A stretch of 64,000 nt of DNA from CAVYOD01 sp963770045 (GCA_963770045.1 CAVYOD010000011.1:157638-221637); one strand, 5' to 3'. Positions 8,372 through 17,275 are shown, counted from the stretch's first letter. The notes: generated by a model from the letters alone, not told the origin. Numbers and translations are program-made.

Positions 8372-8417
8372 GAAAAAAGTGGAACCTGAGTGCCCAACAT
8401 GCAGTAAGGAGGAACGG

Positions 8418-9290
8418 ATGAGATATCAGCGAGCAAAACTCAAGCTTCTTTTTTTTCAGAGAGTCCCCTTGGTGGGATTTGGTGTGATCTTGCTCATGAT
8501 CGGGTCGACGTCGTGCAGTTCGTTTACGTCATTCCAGACAAACAGCGATCTTCCCAAGCACAAGATCGCGGTCGACGGGAAGACCGACGATTGGGTAGGG
8601 GATCTTTATGTCGTCCCTGCGGAAACGCTCAACCTCGGCTTCCTCAATGATCGAGAGAATCTCTATATCTGCCTGGTCGCCGAAGACAGGGGGACAAGGG
8701 CCCAGATCATGATGCAGGGATTGATCGTCTGGTTCAATCCCCAAGGCAAGAAGGAGAGAGTATTCGGGATCAAGTATCCCGTCGGCATTCCGCCCGGCGA
8801 TTGGCCGAAGCAGCTCGGGCCGGGTCAAGGGGACGAGTTCATCGAAGAATACTTGAAAAAGAATTTGACTCAGCTCGAAATCTTAGGGTCCGAAAAAGAA
8901 AAAGTGCCGCCTCAAAGGATGGATGTCGCGGAGGCAAAGGGGATTGAAATCAAAGTTGTTCCCTCTACCGGCATGCTCGTTTATGAGCTCAAGATCCCTC
9001 TCCAGCGGACCCCGGATAACCCCATAGCGGTGGGTGCCGAGCCGGGGCAAACCGTGGCCGTCGGATTCGAAACTCCTGAGATCAACCCGAAAAACCTGCC
9101 CAAGGGGACGTCCGAAATGCCACCCGGCGGTGGGAGAAGACCCCCGATGGGTGGCGGGTACGGTCCGGGCAGGATGGGCGGCTACGGAATGAGGCCCGGG
9201 ATGCTCAATACCCTCAAGTTCTGGGCTATTGTCCAGACGGCCTCAAGCAGCAGCCAGAGCCCGGCCAAGCAATTGTCTTTTTCCAGATAG
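8418..9290 (+). CDS. CBM9/DOMON-like lipoprotein with Gly/Pro/Met-rich tail
   Basis: Predicted lipoprotein: a hydrophobic segment ends in a lipobox-like IGSTSC at about residue 34, then HKIAVDGKTDDWVGDLYVV opens a CBM9/DOMON-like sandwich as in the protein at 3041-3880. The C-terminal 60 residues are low-complexity (GGGRRPPMGGGYGPGRMGGY), a flexible and possibly surface-exposed tail. I took the ATG at 8418 because it has AAGGAGGAACGG upstream and gives a proper lipoprotein signal. The longer frame from 8370 would put a Cys-rich stretch ahead of the signal and overlaps a -10 box. Function unknown; ligand binding at the envelope is inferred from the fold only. Confidence 0.7.
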   Translation: MRYQRAKLKLLFFQRVPLVGFGVILLMIGSTSCSSFTSFQTNSDLPKHKIAVDGKTDDWVGDLYVVPAETLNLGFLNDRENLYICLVAEDRGTRAQIMMQGLIVWFNPQGKKERVFGIKYPVGIPPGDWPKQLGPGQGDEFIEEYLKKNLTQLEILGSEKEKVPPQRMDVAEAKGIEIKVVPSTGMLVYELKIPLQRTPDNPIAVGAEPGQTVAVGFETPEINPKNLPKGTSEMPPGGGRRPPMGGGYGPGRMGGYGMRPGMLNTLKFWAIVQTASSSSQSPAKQLSFSR

Positions 9291-9329
9291 ACGACGGATA
9301 TCCTCGCCTGACCGCCGCAGGGCGGAGAG

Positions 9330-9533
9330 ATTCGGATGAAATTCCCCCCAGAACTGCGGGTACTGCGGCGGGTCATAACGCAAGAACTTGAGCCCGATGG
9401 TCTCATTCCTGAAGAGCCGGCAATCCATCGCCCTCTCCGAAAAATAAGGCAGGATCACTTCACGAGCTCCCAGTTTTTTAGCCAGGTCGACGAGGAGGGG
9501 AGTCCCCCGGGGCCGGTTGGCTAAAACTAATCT
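9330..9533 (-). pseudogene. Possible decayed coding fragment, family not recognised
   Basis: Read on the minus strand after a TGA at 9536-9534, an open stretch has good protein character: VDLAKKLGAREVILPYF, then RLFRNETIGLKF and YDPPQYPQFWGEFHPN. It has no credible start and loses coherence as it runs into the 3' end of the lipoprotein gene. Codon choice resembles genuine genes rather than an antisense shadow. It may be the residue of a deleted gene. I cannot name the family. Confidence 0.3.
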
Positions 9534-9604
9534 TCATGGGAGCCCATGAGGAATGATAAAACAAAAAGAGTCTCGAAGAAAGAAGCCTACCCCTGCCTGT
9601 TATT

Positions 9605-9805
9605 CTAATACAAACGCAATAACTAATGCGACATCTCCGTTCAAAGTTGCGCCGGAGACCACCCTCTGGCCCCCGGACCCCGAGGAACCAGTCCCGTCGG
9701 TTCCCCCGTCGGACAAGCCGACGGGCCCCCCTCCGCTACGGGGTCCCAGGGGTGGTCTCCGGCGCAACCTTGACAATCTCAAGTTACTTATCGCGTTTGC
9801 ATTAG
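9605..9805. repeat. Element with terminal inverted repeats (copy 2, 201 bp) carrying a long hairpin
   Basis: It has the same ends as the element at 1819-1912 (CTAATACAAACGCAATAACT on the left, complement of CTAATGCAAACGCGATAAGT on the right). The core is expanded into a long imperfect palindrome. GTTGCGCCGGAGACCACC pairs with GGTGGTCTCCGGCGCAAC, then GGACCCCG with CGGGGTCC, and CCCGTCGG with CCGACGGG around the centre. A transcript would fold into one stem of roughly 60 base pairs. Open frames across it arise only from the palindrome. The rest of 9291-10030 holds the decayed fragment, a nonamer array and a promoter. Confidence 0.7.
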
Positions 9806-9885
9806 TTGAGCGGATCCGCGGAATAGCACTGCTTAAGGCTGACGGCTCATAGCCCAGTGCTTTTTCGCGGGGCGGAGCACGAGAG

Positions 9886-9926
9886 AGACGAAACAGACGA
9901 GATAGACGAGATGCCGAGATAGACGC
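9886..9926 (+). repeat. Nonanucleotide array (AGACGAGAT)
   Basis: Successive units AGACGAAAC, AGACGAGAT, AGACGAGAT, GCCGAGAT, AGACGC. Related nonamers lie at 21566-21601 and inside the 3' end of the LysE gene. Confidence 0.55.
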
Positions 9927-9933
9927 TTTTCAT

Positions 9934-9963
9934 TTGACCTTCCCCCCTGAATATGATTATAAT
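9934..9963 (+). promoter_or_regulatory. Sigma70-type promoter for the exported methyltransferase
   Basis: TTGACC (9934-9939), an 18-base spacer, then a perfect TATAAT (9958-9963). It lies 67 bases before the ATG at 10031 and directly after the nonamer array. Confidence 0.65.
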
Positions 9964-10030
9964 TTTCTTGTCAGCGTGTGATCTTTAAAGGCGCTAGTCA
10001 TGGCTGTGCTTTGAGAACGAGGAGGTGAAG

Positions 10031-10942
10031 ATGAAGAGTCCAAAGCTTTTGTTTTCGGCCATTTTCCTTTCTTGGATTTTCTTGGGCATCGGCGCGGGCG
10101 TCCCCGGACAGATCACCGAGTATTCCCAGGACGTGGCCCTCGACGTGCCTTACGTTCCTTCGCCCCAGCCGGTCGTGGATGAGATGCTCCGGATGGCTGA
10201 CGTGAAAAAAACTGATCTTCTTTATGACCTCGGCTGCGGGGACGGCCGCATCGTCATCACCGCGGCCCAAAGGTACGGTTGCCACGGCGTGGGCATCGAC
10301 CTCAACCCGGTCCGGATCAAAGAAAGCAAGGAAAACGCGGCCAAGGCCGGAGTCAATGATCTGGTCCAATTTCGAGAAGGTGATTTGTTCAAGGCGGACT
10401 TCCATGAAGCCACGGTCCTCAGCCTCTACCTTCTGAGCAGCGTGAACCTCAAGCTTCGGCCCAAGATCATCTCCGAGCTCAAGCCCGGAACTCACGTTGT
10501 CTCGCATAACTATGGAATGAGCGAATGGCAGGCCGATAAAAGCACCAGCGTTGCCGTGAACGAAATCGTCCACTCGGTTTATTTCTGGGTGGTCCCGGCC
10601 AATATCGCCGGCACTTGGGAGGTCACCCTGCCGCCGAAATTCAAGAAAGGCCCGTTCAAACTTCAGCTTGACCAGGTTTTCCAGAATCCCCAGGGCTCAG
10701 CCGAGTATTCAGGAGCCAAGATACCTCTGCAGGATGCTCTCCTCGCCGGGGACAAGATCCAGTTTAAGCTGGCCTTGAAGGGAAAAGATAAAGACGAGAT
10801 GCTGGATTTTGTCGGCCAGGTCAGCGGGAATAACTGCAAGGGGACGGTAAAAATAGGCGAGGGACCGGGAGCGCTCGAAGGGTCCTGGCAGGCCAAGCGC
10901 GACCCTTCGACAGTGAAACCGATCGATCGAACTGGTGAGTGA
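10031..10942 (+). CDS. Exported class I SAM-dependent methyltransferase-like protein
   Basis: The N-terminus is a clear signal peptide or anchor (MKSPKLLFSAIFLSWIFLGIG). It is followed by a Rossmann methyltransferase domain: motif I is DLGCGDGRIVI, the motif II acidic end is GIDLNPVRI, and EGDLFKADF follows. About 100 residues of beta-rich C-terminal extension come after NIAGTWEVTLPPKF. The ATG at 10031 has GGAGG five bases upstream; a GTG at 10025 is too close to that site. A paralog with the same order (anchor, PYVPTP-like box, methyltransferase) is at 37689-38570. SAM is not expected in the periplasm, so either the domain stays on the cytoplasmic face or it has another role. Substrate unknown. 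Confidence 0.8.
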   Translation: MKSPKLLFSAIFLSWIFLGIGAGVPGQITEYSQDVALDVPYVPSPQPVVDEMLRMADVKKTDLLYDLGCGDGRIVITAAQRYGCHGVGIDLNPVRIKESKENAAKAGVNDLVQFREGDLFKADFHEATVLSLYLLSSVNLKLRPKIISELKPGTHVVSHNYGMSEWQADKSTSVAVNEIVHSVYFWVVPANIAGTWEVTLPPKFKKGPFKLQLDQVFQNPQGSAEYSGAKIPLQDALLAGDKIQFKLALKGKDKDEMLDFVGQVSGNNCKGTVKIGEGPGALEGSWQAKRDPSTVKPIDRTGE

Positions 10943-10998
10943 ATCCGGCGGAGATATCGACCGGAAACGGGCACTGAGCGCGCGTCTTCCGGGGATTC

Positions 10999-12291
10999 CT
11001 AAAGGTGTCGTTGTTTCTCCCTGTCCAGGACCACGAGCGTCTCGATATGGGGAGTATGAGGGAAGAAATCAAAGCCGCGGATGGTCCTTAACCTGTAAAT
11101 TCGCAGCAATCGCTTCAGGTCGCGCACCAGGGTTGCGGGATTGCAGGAGAGATAGATAACCAGGCCCGCGGGCCTCGCCAGGAGCGCCTGGCAAACCCTC
11201 TCGTCGATTCCCTTCCGGGGCGGATCGAGAAGGATAACATCCAGGCGCTTATCCAGCAACTCTTCGACCCACTCTTCGCTCTTGCCTTCGCAGACGGAAA
11301 AATTCCCGACCCGGTTCATCCCGATGTTCCTTTTTAGGAAGGTGATGTTCTCAGGATCCGATTCGACACCGAACATTTCACTCACGTCCGGAGCCAAGAT
11401 CATCCCGAAAGTCCCCACTCCGCAATAGAGATCGGCTAGCTTCTCCGAGCCCTTAAGGGAGAGGCATCGTTTCATCTCTTCGATGACTTTTTCGAGCTGG
11501 CCGGTATTGACCTGGAAGAACGACCGGGGCCCGATTCGGAAAACCCGGCCGGCGACCTTCTCCTCGATAGAGTCCCTCCCCCGGGCGAAGACCTGTTTGG
11601 TGGAATTCCCGGCCCTCAGAAAACCCCGCAACCCCAGCTCCGGAAAGCCGGATTTCAATTCGGAAAAGAGGCTCTCGAGCTTTTCTTTTTCGACGGCCCG
11701 CCGGAGATACAAACTCAACAGCGAACTCTGGTTCGAGGTGCTCTGTTTGATTTCGATCTCTTCGACGGCTTCCAAATTCTTTGCCGTGAGCATCCGGACA
11801 ATTTCATGGAGGAGGGAGTCCAGGCCATCCACCAGCAGGTAGCAGCGGTCGACGGCGATGAATTCATCTCGAAGGCCTGGCTCATGATAAGCGAGGGCGG
11901 CCGTGCCTTCCCTCCAGAGGACGCGCAGTCTGACCTTGTTTCGATAGCCCCAAACCTGCGGGGATGGAGTCAGGTCGAAATTCTCGAGCTCGAGCTTGAG
12001 ATCGTGGGCGAAGAGCTCCCGGACCTGGGCTTTCTTGACCTCGAGCTGAAATGGGTAGCTGATGATTTGATACGGAGAGCAGGCTCGATAGTGCTCGCAG
12101 CGGGCTTCGACCCTTTGCGGCGAGGCTCTCAGAATTCTGATCGTGCGGGCTTCGATGTAGCTCTTCTTCTCCGCGATAGGCTCAACTTCGACCGTCTCAC
12201 CCGGCAAGCCGCTGTCCGTAAAAACCGCTTTCCCCTGAGCAAAACCCAGGCTTCTCCCCGGATAGACGATCTTCTGGATTTCGACCTGCAC
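10999..12291 (-). CDS. RlmD/TrmA-family (uracil-5-)-methyltransferase, incomplete Fe-S motif
   Basis: Makes 5-methyluridine in rRNA (RlmCD/RumA type) or tRNA. It has an N-terminal TRAM-like domain (IQKIVYPGRSLGFAQGKAVF), then CEHYRAC, a Rossmann core with DLYCGVGTFGMIL, and the DPPRKG loop. The catalytic cysteine lies in LSCNPATLVRDL, and the end is PHTPHIETLVVLDR. RumA binds a 4Fe-4S cluster with CxnCGGC plus a distal cysteine. Here the third cysteine is missing (CSPYQ where CGGC is expected) although DRCYLL supplies a distal one. GTG start at 12291, with AAAGAG upstream. It lies 25 bases downstream of the alpha-mannosidase on the same strand. Enzyme family is certain; exact target base is not. 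Confidence 0.85.
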   Translation of the reverse strand: MQVEIQKIVYPGRSLGFAQGKAVFTDSGLPGETVEVEPIAEKKSYIEARTIRILRASPQRVEARCEHYRACSPYQIISYPFQLEVKKAQVRELFAHDLKLELENFDLTPSPQVWGYRNKVRLRVLWREGTAALAYHEPGLRDEFIAVDRCYLLVDGLDSLLHEIVRMLTAKNLEAVEEIEIKQSTSNQSSLLSLYLRRAVEKEKLESLFSELKSGFPELGLRGFLRAGNSTKQVFARGRDSIEEKVAGRVFRIGPRSFFQVNTGQLEKVIEEMKRCLSLKGSEKLADLYCGVGTFGMILAPDVSEMFGVESDPENITFLKRNIGMNRVGNFSVCEGKSEEWVEELLDKRLDVILLDPPRKGIDERVCQALLARPAGLVIYLSCNPATLVRDLKRLLRIYRLRTIRGFDFFPHTPHIETLVVLDREKQRHL

Positions 12292-12316
12292 GGTTCAACT
12301 CTTTAAGCGAACGGGA

Positions 12317-14815
12317 TCATCTTGTCTTCTTCAAAGGCTTTTCCAGGAGGTCGACATCCTGAAATTCCTTCGTCTTGAGTTTGAATTTCAGCGTCCTGAC
12401 TTCAAAGGCGCCCAAGGTGACCAATTTCTTGGCCGGCACAAAAGGGAGGGAGAGAGTTGTCTGTCTTTTTTGCCCGGTCGGCTCAAAAAGCCGGATGACC
12501 AGATCTGGACCGATCTCCGCTTTCTTAAAGGCCACGACTTGAATGGCGGGGTCGCTCAGGACGATCGCCGGTTTGGCTTTTTTCCCGGTGCCCGGAGGGA
12601 AATAGGGCAAGGCGAAGGGCTTTTCATTTTTCGAGAGGGCCTCCCGGCTGATCTTCTCCAGCCTGTCATTCATTTCGCCTCCATTGATCCAAACGCGGAA
12701 AAGGCGCTCGCCCTGGTCATGGCGGGGCACGAACCTGTCCTGGGCCACGGCGGGCCTGTCTTCATAAGTGTCCGCCGAATAGGCCGGCGAACGAAGGAGA
12801 GACAGCCGGATCTCGCCGCCGCAAAAATCCGATCCGTACAGCCCATCGTTGATCACGGTGAAGGCCCGGCCCTCTCCGGGAGAGATCGCCGCGACCCATC
12901 GCTGCGCCACGGCCTCATCCCCGTTATCCGGGAGCTCATCCCGGCCAAAGACGACTTCTCCGATATATTTGCTAGCCTTAAACGGCGTCGGGAGCGAGAG
13001 CTTGAGCATCCTGTCTTTTTCGTTCCAGAAAACGCGGATTTCGACCTCGATCTCGGTACCGCGCTTGGGGAGCTTGTAGCGGAGGACGACAATGGAGTGC
13101 TCCCAGGAAAGCACCGACTCCACGACCGACCTGACGGCGCCGTCTTCAATGATCCTGACCGGCGGGATCGGCGCGGCCACGCCTGAGACGAACGCACCCA
13201 CTTCCGGTGAGGCCAGCCTGAATCGCCCGGTCAGCTCGCGGAAGCTCTTGACACGCATCCCCCAGGGGTCGGCATTGTCGGCCAGGACCAAGGGCTGGAA
13301 AGCGCCGTCTCTGAGGAAGTCGCAGCCTCGAATCTTATAGCCGTCGATGAGCCCCGTTCCCGAGTTGATCTTCACATCCAGTTCCTCGTTCTCAAAGTGG
13401 ATCAGTCCGTCCGCCTCGCGCAAAAGCGGGGCCGGTCTGGCCGGGATGACTTCAAGCCTGCAATCAAATCGGTTTATCTGGGAGGGCTCAAGACATGCTT
13501 CAAAGACAACCTTTTTGCGCCAGTCGAGGCTGAGGCTGCTCGCTTCCCGCTCTATTTGGGAGGAAATGAGGTTTCCATTTTGATAAACGTGGGCGATGAG
13601 GAAGCCTTTTCCCCAGTTGGGCTCCTGGGGCTCGAATTCGCACTCGGCGAGCGTCTGGATCCGGAAGGGATGAGGGTTCAAGATAAGGACCGGTATCTCT
13701 CCCGGCTTGGCTTTGGGCTGCGAAGCAGATAACGCGAAGAAAGCCCTGGCCTTGACCCTGGCCATGATCTCGAGACCGTGGTCGAGGAGCCTCAGCGCCC
13801 CTTCTTCCCCGGCGGGAATAGAGGAACCGGGCAGAAGGTCGTGGAATTGAGAAAAGGCCAGGTCCCGCACCGCCTCTTGGATCTCCATCCGAGGGTAGCT
13901 CATCAACCCTTGAAAGGAGGCCATCGAGGCCATTTTTTCTCCCGAATAGGTCTCATTCTCGAGAAGTCTGTGTCTCTGTTTAACCCTGACCATCGAGGTA
14001 TAACAGCCGACCGCCCAAGGGTTGAGGTCCTTGCTGAAAAGCGGAAGACCGGCCCTGTGCTTCGTCAATTCCTGGAAGTAATCTTCCGGTGTCGAATGGC
14101 ATATGGTGAAGTCTTTGGATTCTTTCCTGAGGTCTTCAAGGTCTTGGAGATCTTTTCGGGAAGGTCCACCTCCGTGGTCACCGACGCCCCAGAGGAGGAG
14201 GCTCAGCTCTTTTTCCGGGTTGTTCTCCATCCACTTCTCGACTTTGGACCTGGCCTTCCCGAAATCGGAGTTGTAATGGGCCGAGGCCCGCACGGCCAGG
14301 ACTTCAGATCCATCATAGCCGGTCCAGACGAATTCGTCGCCCGGGAGCGGTCGTTGGGCCTGTGCCGGCCGGCAAAAGAGATATCCGCTGTATCCGCTCT
14401 TGGCCAGAATCTGCACCAGGCCGCGGCTGTGCCCGAAAGGGTCGAGGTTAACGGCCACTTTGGGGACGATGCCGAATTTTTGCCGAAAATAGGATTTGCC
14501 GAGGATAATCTGGCGAATGAATGATTCCCCGTTCGGCATATTGCAGTCCGGTTGAAGAAACCAGCCGCCCATGATATGCCATTTTTTCTGCCGCACCAGC
14601 TTCCGCAGCTTCTTAAAAAGCGCCGGCTCATAATCTTCCACCCATTGATAGAGGACAGCTTCATTGTGGTTGAAAACGAACCCGGGAAATTCTTCGCATA
14701 GGGAGGCCACGGTCCTGAAAGTGGAAAGGGCTTCTCCGGCTCCCTCCTCCCATTCCCAGAGCCAGACCGGGTCGAGGTGCGCATTCGAGACAAGGTGAAT
14801 CTTTTTTGGGGCCAT
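12317..14815 (-). CDS. Glycoside hydrolase family 38 alpha-mannosidase
   Basis: Retaining alpha-mannosidase. The N-terminal catalytic barrel contains the zinc-binding NAHLDPVWLWEW, the nucleophile loop NLDPFGHSRGL and later FSQFHDLLPGSS. A beta-sandwich C-terminal half starts around residue 400. At 832 residues it is in the range of cytosolic bacterial GH38 enzymes, and there is no signal peptide, so it probably works on imported manno-oligosaccharides. I chose the ATG at 14815, with GAGGAGG eight bases upstream; a TTG two codons earlier is in frame. The rRNA methylase follows 25 bases downstream, and the small membrane protein lies 42 bases upstream in the same direction, so the three may be co-transcribed. 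Confidence 0.92.
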   Translation of the reverse strand: MAPKKIHLVSNAHLDPVWLWEWEEGAGEALSTFRTVASLCEEFPGFVFNHNEAVLYQWVEDYEPALFKKLRKLVRQKKWHIMGGWFLQPDCNMPNGESFIRQIILGKSYFRQKFGIVPKVAVNLDPFGHSRGLVQILAKSGYSGYLFCRPAQAQRPLPGDEFVWTGYDGSEVLAVRASAHYNSDFGKARSKVEKWMENNPEKELSLLLWGVGDHGGGPSRKDLQDLEDLRKESKDFTICHSTPEDYFQELTKHRAGLPLFSKDLNPWAVGCYTSMVRVKQRHRLLENETYSGEKMASMASFQGLMSYPRMEIQEAVRDLAFSQFHDLLPGSSIPAGEEGALRLLDHGLEIMARVKARAFFALSASQPKAKPGEIPVLILNPHPFRIQTLAECEFEPQEPNWGKGFLIAHVYQNGNLISSQIEREASSLSLDWRKKVVFEACLEPSQINRFDCRLEVIPARPAPLLREADGLIHFENEELDVKINSGTGLIDGYKIRGCDFLRDGAFQPLVLADNADPWGMRVKSFRELTGRFRLASPEVGAFVSGVAAPIPPVRIIEDGAVRSVVESVLSWEHSIVVLRYKLPKRGTEIEVEIRVFWNEKDRMLKLSLPTPFKASKYIGEVVFGRDELPDNGDEAVAQRWVAAISPGEGRAFTVINDGLYGSDFCGGEIRLSLLRSPAYSADTYEDRPAVAQDRFVPRHDQGERLFRVWINGGEMNDRLEKISREALSKNEKPFALPYFPPGTGKKAKPAIVLSDPAIQVVAFKKAEIGPDLVIRLFEPTGQKRQTTLSLPFVPAKKLVTLGAFEVRTLKFKLKTKEFQDVDLLEKPLKKTR

Positions 14816-14857
14816 GGTCAAAGCCTCCTCAGATTGGCGAGTGGACGTTTTTTGGCC

Positions 14858-15058
14858 TTATTTCGGTCCGCGAAGAATCCTGGCCGGGAGCATGATGATG
14901 GTTCTGAACAGGGCGAACACTCCCTCGATCGTGATCCCGAGAAGGCGGAAAGGAATCGAGAGAAGCCAGATCAGGGGATAGAGAATGAGGGCCAACAGGG
15001 CCAACGGCCAACAAATCACCAGGAGAATGAGCCAGAGCAGTATCTTTGCCAAAGGCAA
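14858..15058 (-). CDS. Small two-helix membrane protein
   Basis: A 66-residue protein with one long hydrophobic stretch (ILLWLILLVICWPLALLAL) and a second amphipathic or membrane segment (LLSIPFRLLGITIEGVFAL), ending in a basic tail RILRGPK. There is no ATG. TTG codons at 15058 and 15052 both follow AAGGAGGG, and the second gives the better spacing. No family recognised. Its ribosome site and position ahead of the alpha-mannosidase support it being real. Confidence 0.55.
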   Translation of the reverse strand: MPLAKILLWLILLVICWPLALLALILYPLIWLLSIPFRLLGITIEGVFALFRTIIMLPARILRGPK

Positions 15059-15210
15059 CCCTCCTTCTTGGATTGGTAGCGCTGCACGTAGGAATTATAA
15101 GGGGTCTGCTTTGGAGAAGCAATATTAGGCATAGATGGAGACTTCACTTGATGAGCTGGTTCCCAAAGCAACATTAAAGAGAAGACAGAACCCTGGCAGG
15201 CAAAAAGTCG

Positions 15211-15216
15211 TATAAT
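15211..15216 (+). promoter_or_regulatory. TATAAT box upstream of the S9-M20 peptidase operon
   Basis: Perfect TATAAT 39 bases before the ATG at 15256. No convincing -35 box at the right distance. Confidence 0.35.
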
Positions 15217-15255
15217 AATGCTTAAGCTTGACTTGAGTTGACTCAGGAGGTTCAA

Positions 15256-17256
15256 ATGGGCAAAAGGACAGCGTTTTTATTATCCATAATTCTGTTTCTG
15301 GCCGGCCTGGCCGCTGCAGAAGTCCCAGAGCTCATTCCCCGAGAAGTTTTTTTCAAGCCTCACAAGATCAAAACAAATCCCCAGCTCTCTCCCGACGGGG
15401 GCCGACTGGCCTATTTGGGGTTCACCGAAAAAGGCGTGCCCAATGTGTTTATCCGCTCTCTCGGCAAAGCGGATGACGTGCAAACGACCTTCGACGAACG
15501 CCAGGGGATTTTCGATTATCAGTGGACCCAAGACGGCCAGCGCATCCTCTACCTCCAGGACAGCGACGGCGATGAAAACTTTCATCTCTTTTCTGTCGAT
15601 CTGAAAACGAAGATCGTCCGTGACCTGACACCGTTCAAAGGGATGAAGGTGCAGAATCTGCTCACCAGCGCCGATCGTCCCCAGGAGGTCTTGATCGGGA
15701 TCAACATCAGAGACCGGCGCATATTTGACATGTATCGGGTCAGCCTCGAGACGGGCGGGCTCACGTTGGATACCCAGAATCCGGGGGACGTCCGCTGGTG
15801 GCTTCCGGATCGGAACCTTCAGATCAGGGCGGCCGTCTCCATCAGCTCCGAGGACAGCAGCATGGAGCTCCGCACGCGCGATTCTGTCGACAAACCCTGG
15901 AGGCCCATCATCGTCTGGCCGTTTGGAGAGAGCGGAGTCATCGAGGGCTATGGGAGCGATCTGGCCATCGCCTTTACCCCCGATGGAAAAGCCCTCTATG
16001 TCCAGTCCGCCCTTCACTCCGACACGACCCAGCTCCTGAAGGTTGACGCCACGACCGGGAAAGAGCTCGAGGTCGTCGCCCACGACCCCAAAGCCAACCT
16101 CTGGGACATCATGAGCCAAACCCTCTACGATTTCCCCCAAATCCTTTTTCATCCCCAAACGGGAAGTGTCCAGGCCGTGGCTTTCGATTATCTCATTCCC
16201 GAGTGGAAGGTCATTGATCCCGAGATCAAGGAAGACTTCGAAACTCTGGAGAAAATGAACCTGGGGGTCATCCGTGTGGCCGGAAGAACGCCTGATGACC
16301 GGAAGTGGATGATCGAGTTCTTTTCAGATGTCCGGCCTTCGGTGTTTTATATCTACGACCGTGCCGACAAAAAAGCGCGGCCGCTCTTTGACGACCAGGT
16401 TGAGCTTCCAAAATATAAATTCTCGCCGATGCAGCCCGTCGTCATCAAATCCAGGGACGGGCTCGAGATCCCTTGTTATCTCACTCTGCCTGTCGGCTTC
16501 CCTTCAAAAAACCTGCCCCTTGTCCTTCTTGTCCATGGAGGTCCTTGGGCCAGGGATGATTGGGGCTTCAACGATGGCGTCCAATGGATGGCCAACCGCG
16601 GCTATGCCGTTCTCCAGGTCAACTTTCGCGGCTCCGCAGGTTACGGCAAGAAATTCATGAACGCCGGGAACGGCCAATGGGGCGTCGGCTCGATGCAGAA
16701 CGACCTGACCGACGCCGTCAAAGAGATGATCAAACGAGGGATCGCCGACCCCAAGCGCGTGGCCATCATGGGCGGGTCGTACGGAGGCTATGCGACTTTG
16801 GCCGGAGTCACTTTTACGCCCGAGCTCTACGCCTGTGCCGTGGACATGAGTGGCATGTCAAATATGAAGACGAGCTTCGAGACTTTTCCCAGTTTTTGGC
16901 TTCCGATGAAAAAGAGATGGATCCGCCGGGTGGGCGACGCCGAGCATGACCAAGCCTTGAACGAACGCATCTCGCCGTTCTACCACGTCCAGAATATCCG
17001 GTCCCCGCTCCTCATCGCCCACGGCGTCAACGACCCGAGAGTCAAGATCTCCGAGGCGGAGCAAATCGTCAAGGCGATGCGGGCCAAAAACCTTCCGGTC
17101 GTCTTCTTGGTCTATCCCGATGAAGGTCATGGGATCGGACGGCCTGAAAACCAGCTCGATTTCTTCGGGCGGGTCGAGGAGTTCTTGGGAAAATATCTGG
17201 GCGGCCGGTTCGAGCCCTGGAAGAAAGTGGAAGGCTCGTCGGCCGAGCTCCGTTAA
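15256..17256 (+). CDS. Exported S9 family prolyl oligopeptidase-like peptidase
   Basis: Second exported S9 serine peptidase of the window (666 residues). The signal peptide is MGKRTAFLLSIILFLAGLAAA. The propeller spans about residues 40-380. The catalytic domain contains HGGPWARDDWGF (oxyanion), Ser508 (MGGSYGGYATL), Asp593 (HGVNDPRVK) and His625 (DEGHGIG). The ATG at 15256 was preferred to the open frame from 15238 because CAGGAGG lies six bases upstream. An M20 peptidase starts 19 bases downstream with its own ribosome site, so the two form an operon. The S9 enzyme probably produces short peptides that the M20 enzyme trims. Confidence 0.92.
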   Translation: MGKRTAFLLSIILFLAGLAAAEVPELIPREVFFKPHKIKTNPQLSPDGGRLAYLGFTEKGVPNVFIRSLGKADDVQTTFDERQGIFDYQWTQDGQRILYLQDSDGDENFHLFSVDLKTKIVRDLTPFKGMKVQNLLTSADRPQEVLIGINIRDRRIFDMYRVSLETGGLTLDTQNPGDVRWWLPDRNLQIRAAVSISSEDSSMELRTRDSVDKPWRPIIVWPFGESGVIEGYGSDLAIAFTPDGKALYVQSALHSDTTQLLKVDATTGKELEVVAHDPKANLWDIMSQTLYDFPQILFHPQTGSVQAVAFDYLIPEWKVIDPEIKEDFETLEKMNLGVIRVAGRTPDDRKWMIEFFSDVRPSVFYIYDRADKKARPLFDDQVELPKYKFSPMQPVVIKSRDGLEIPCYLTLPVGFPSKNLPLVLLVHGGPWARDDWGFNDGVQWMANRGYAVLQVNFRGSAGYGKKFMNAGNGQWGVGSMQNDLTDAVKEMIKRGIADPKRVAIMGGSYGGYATLAGVTFTPELYACAVDMSGMSNMKTSFETFPSFWLPMKKRWIRRVGDAEHDQALNERISPFYHVQNIRSPLLIAHGVNDPRVKISEAEQIVKAMRAKNLPVVFLVYPDEGHGIGRPENQLDFFGRVEEFLGKYLGGRFEPWKKVEGSSAELR

Positions 17257-17275
17257 AAAACCAGGAGGAGCGTAA

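Noticed and set aside
8370..8417. Upstream start adding a Cys-rich stretch (PECPTCSKEE) to the lipoprotein
   Set aside because: The ATG overlaps a TATAAT box, and a strong ribosome site precedes the ATG at 8418.
9553..9852. Open frame of about 100 codons on the plus strand
   Set aside because: It is produced by the long palindrome of the repeat element; composition is Pro/Gly-rich with no domain.
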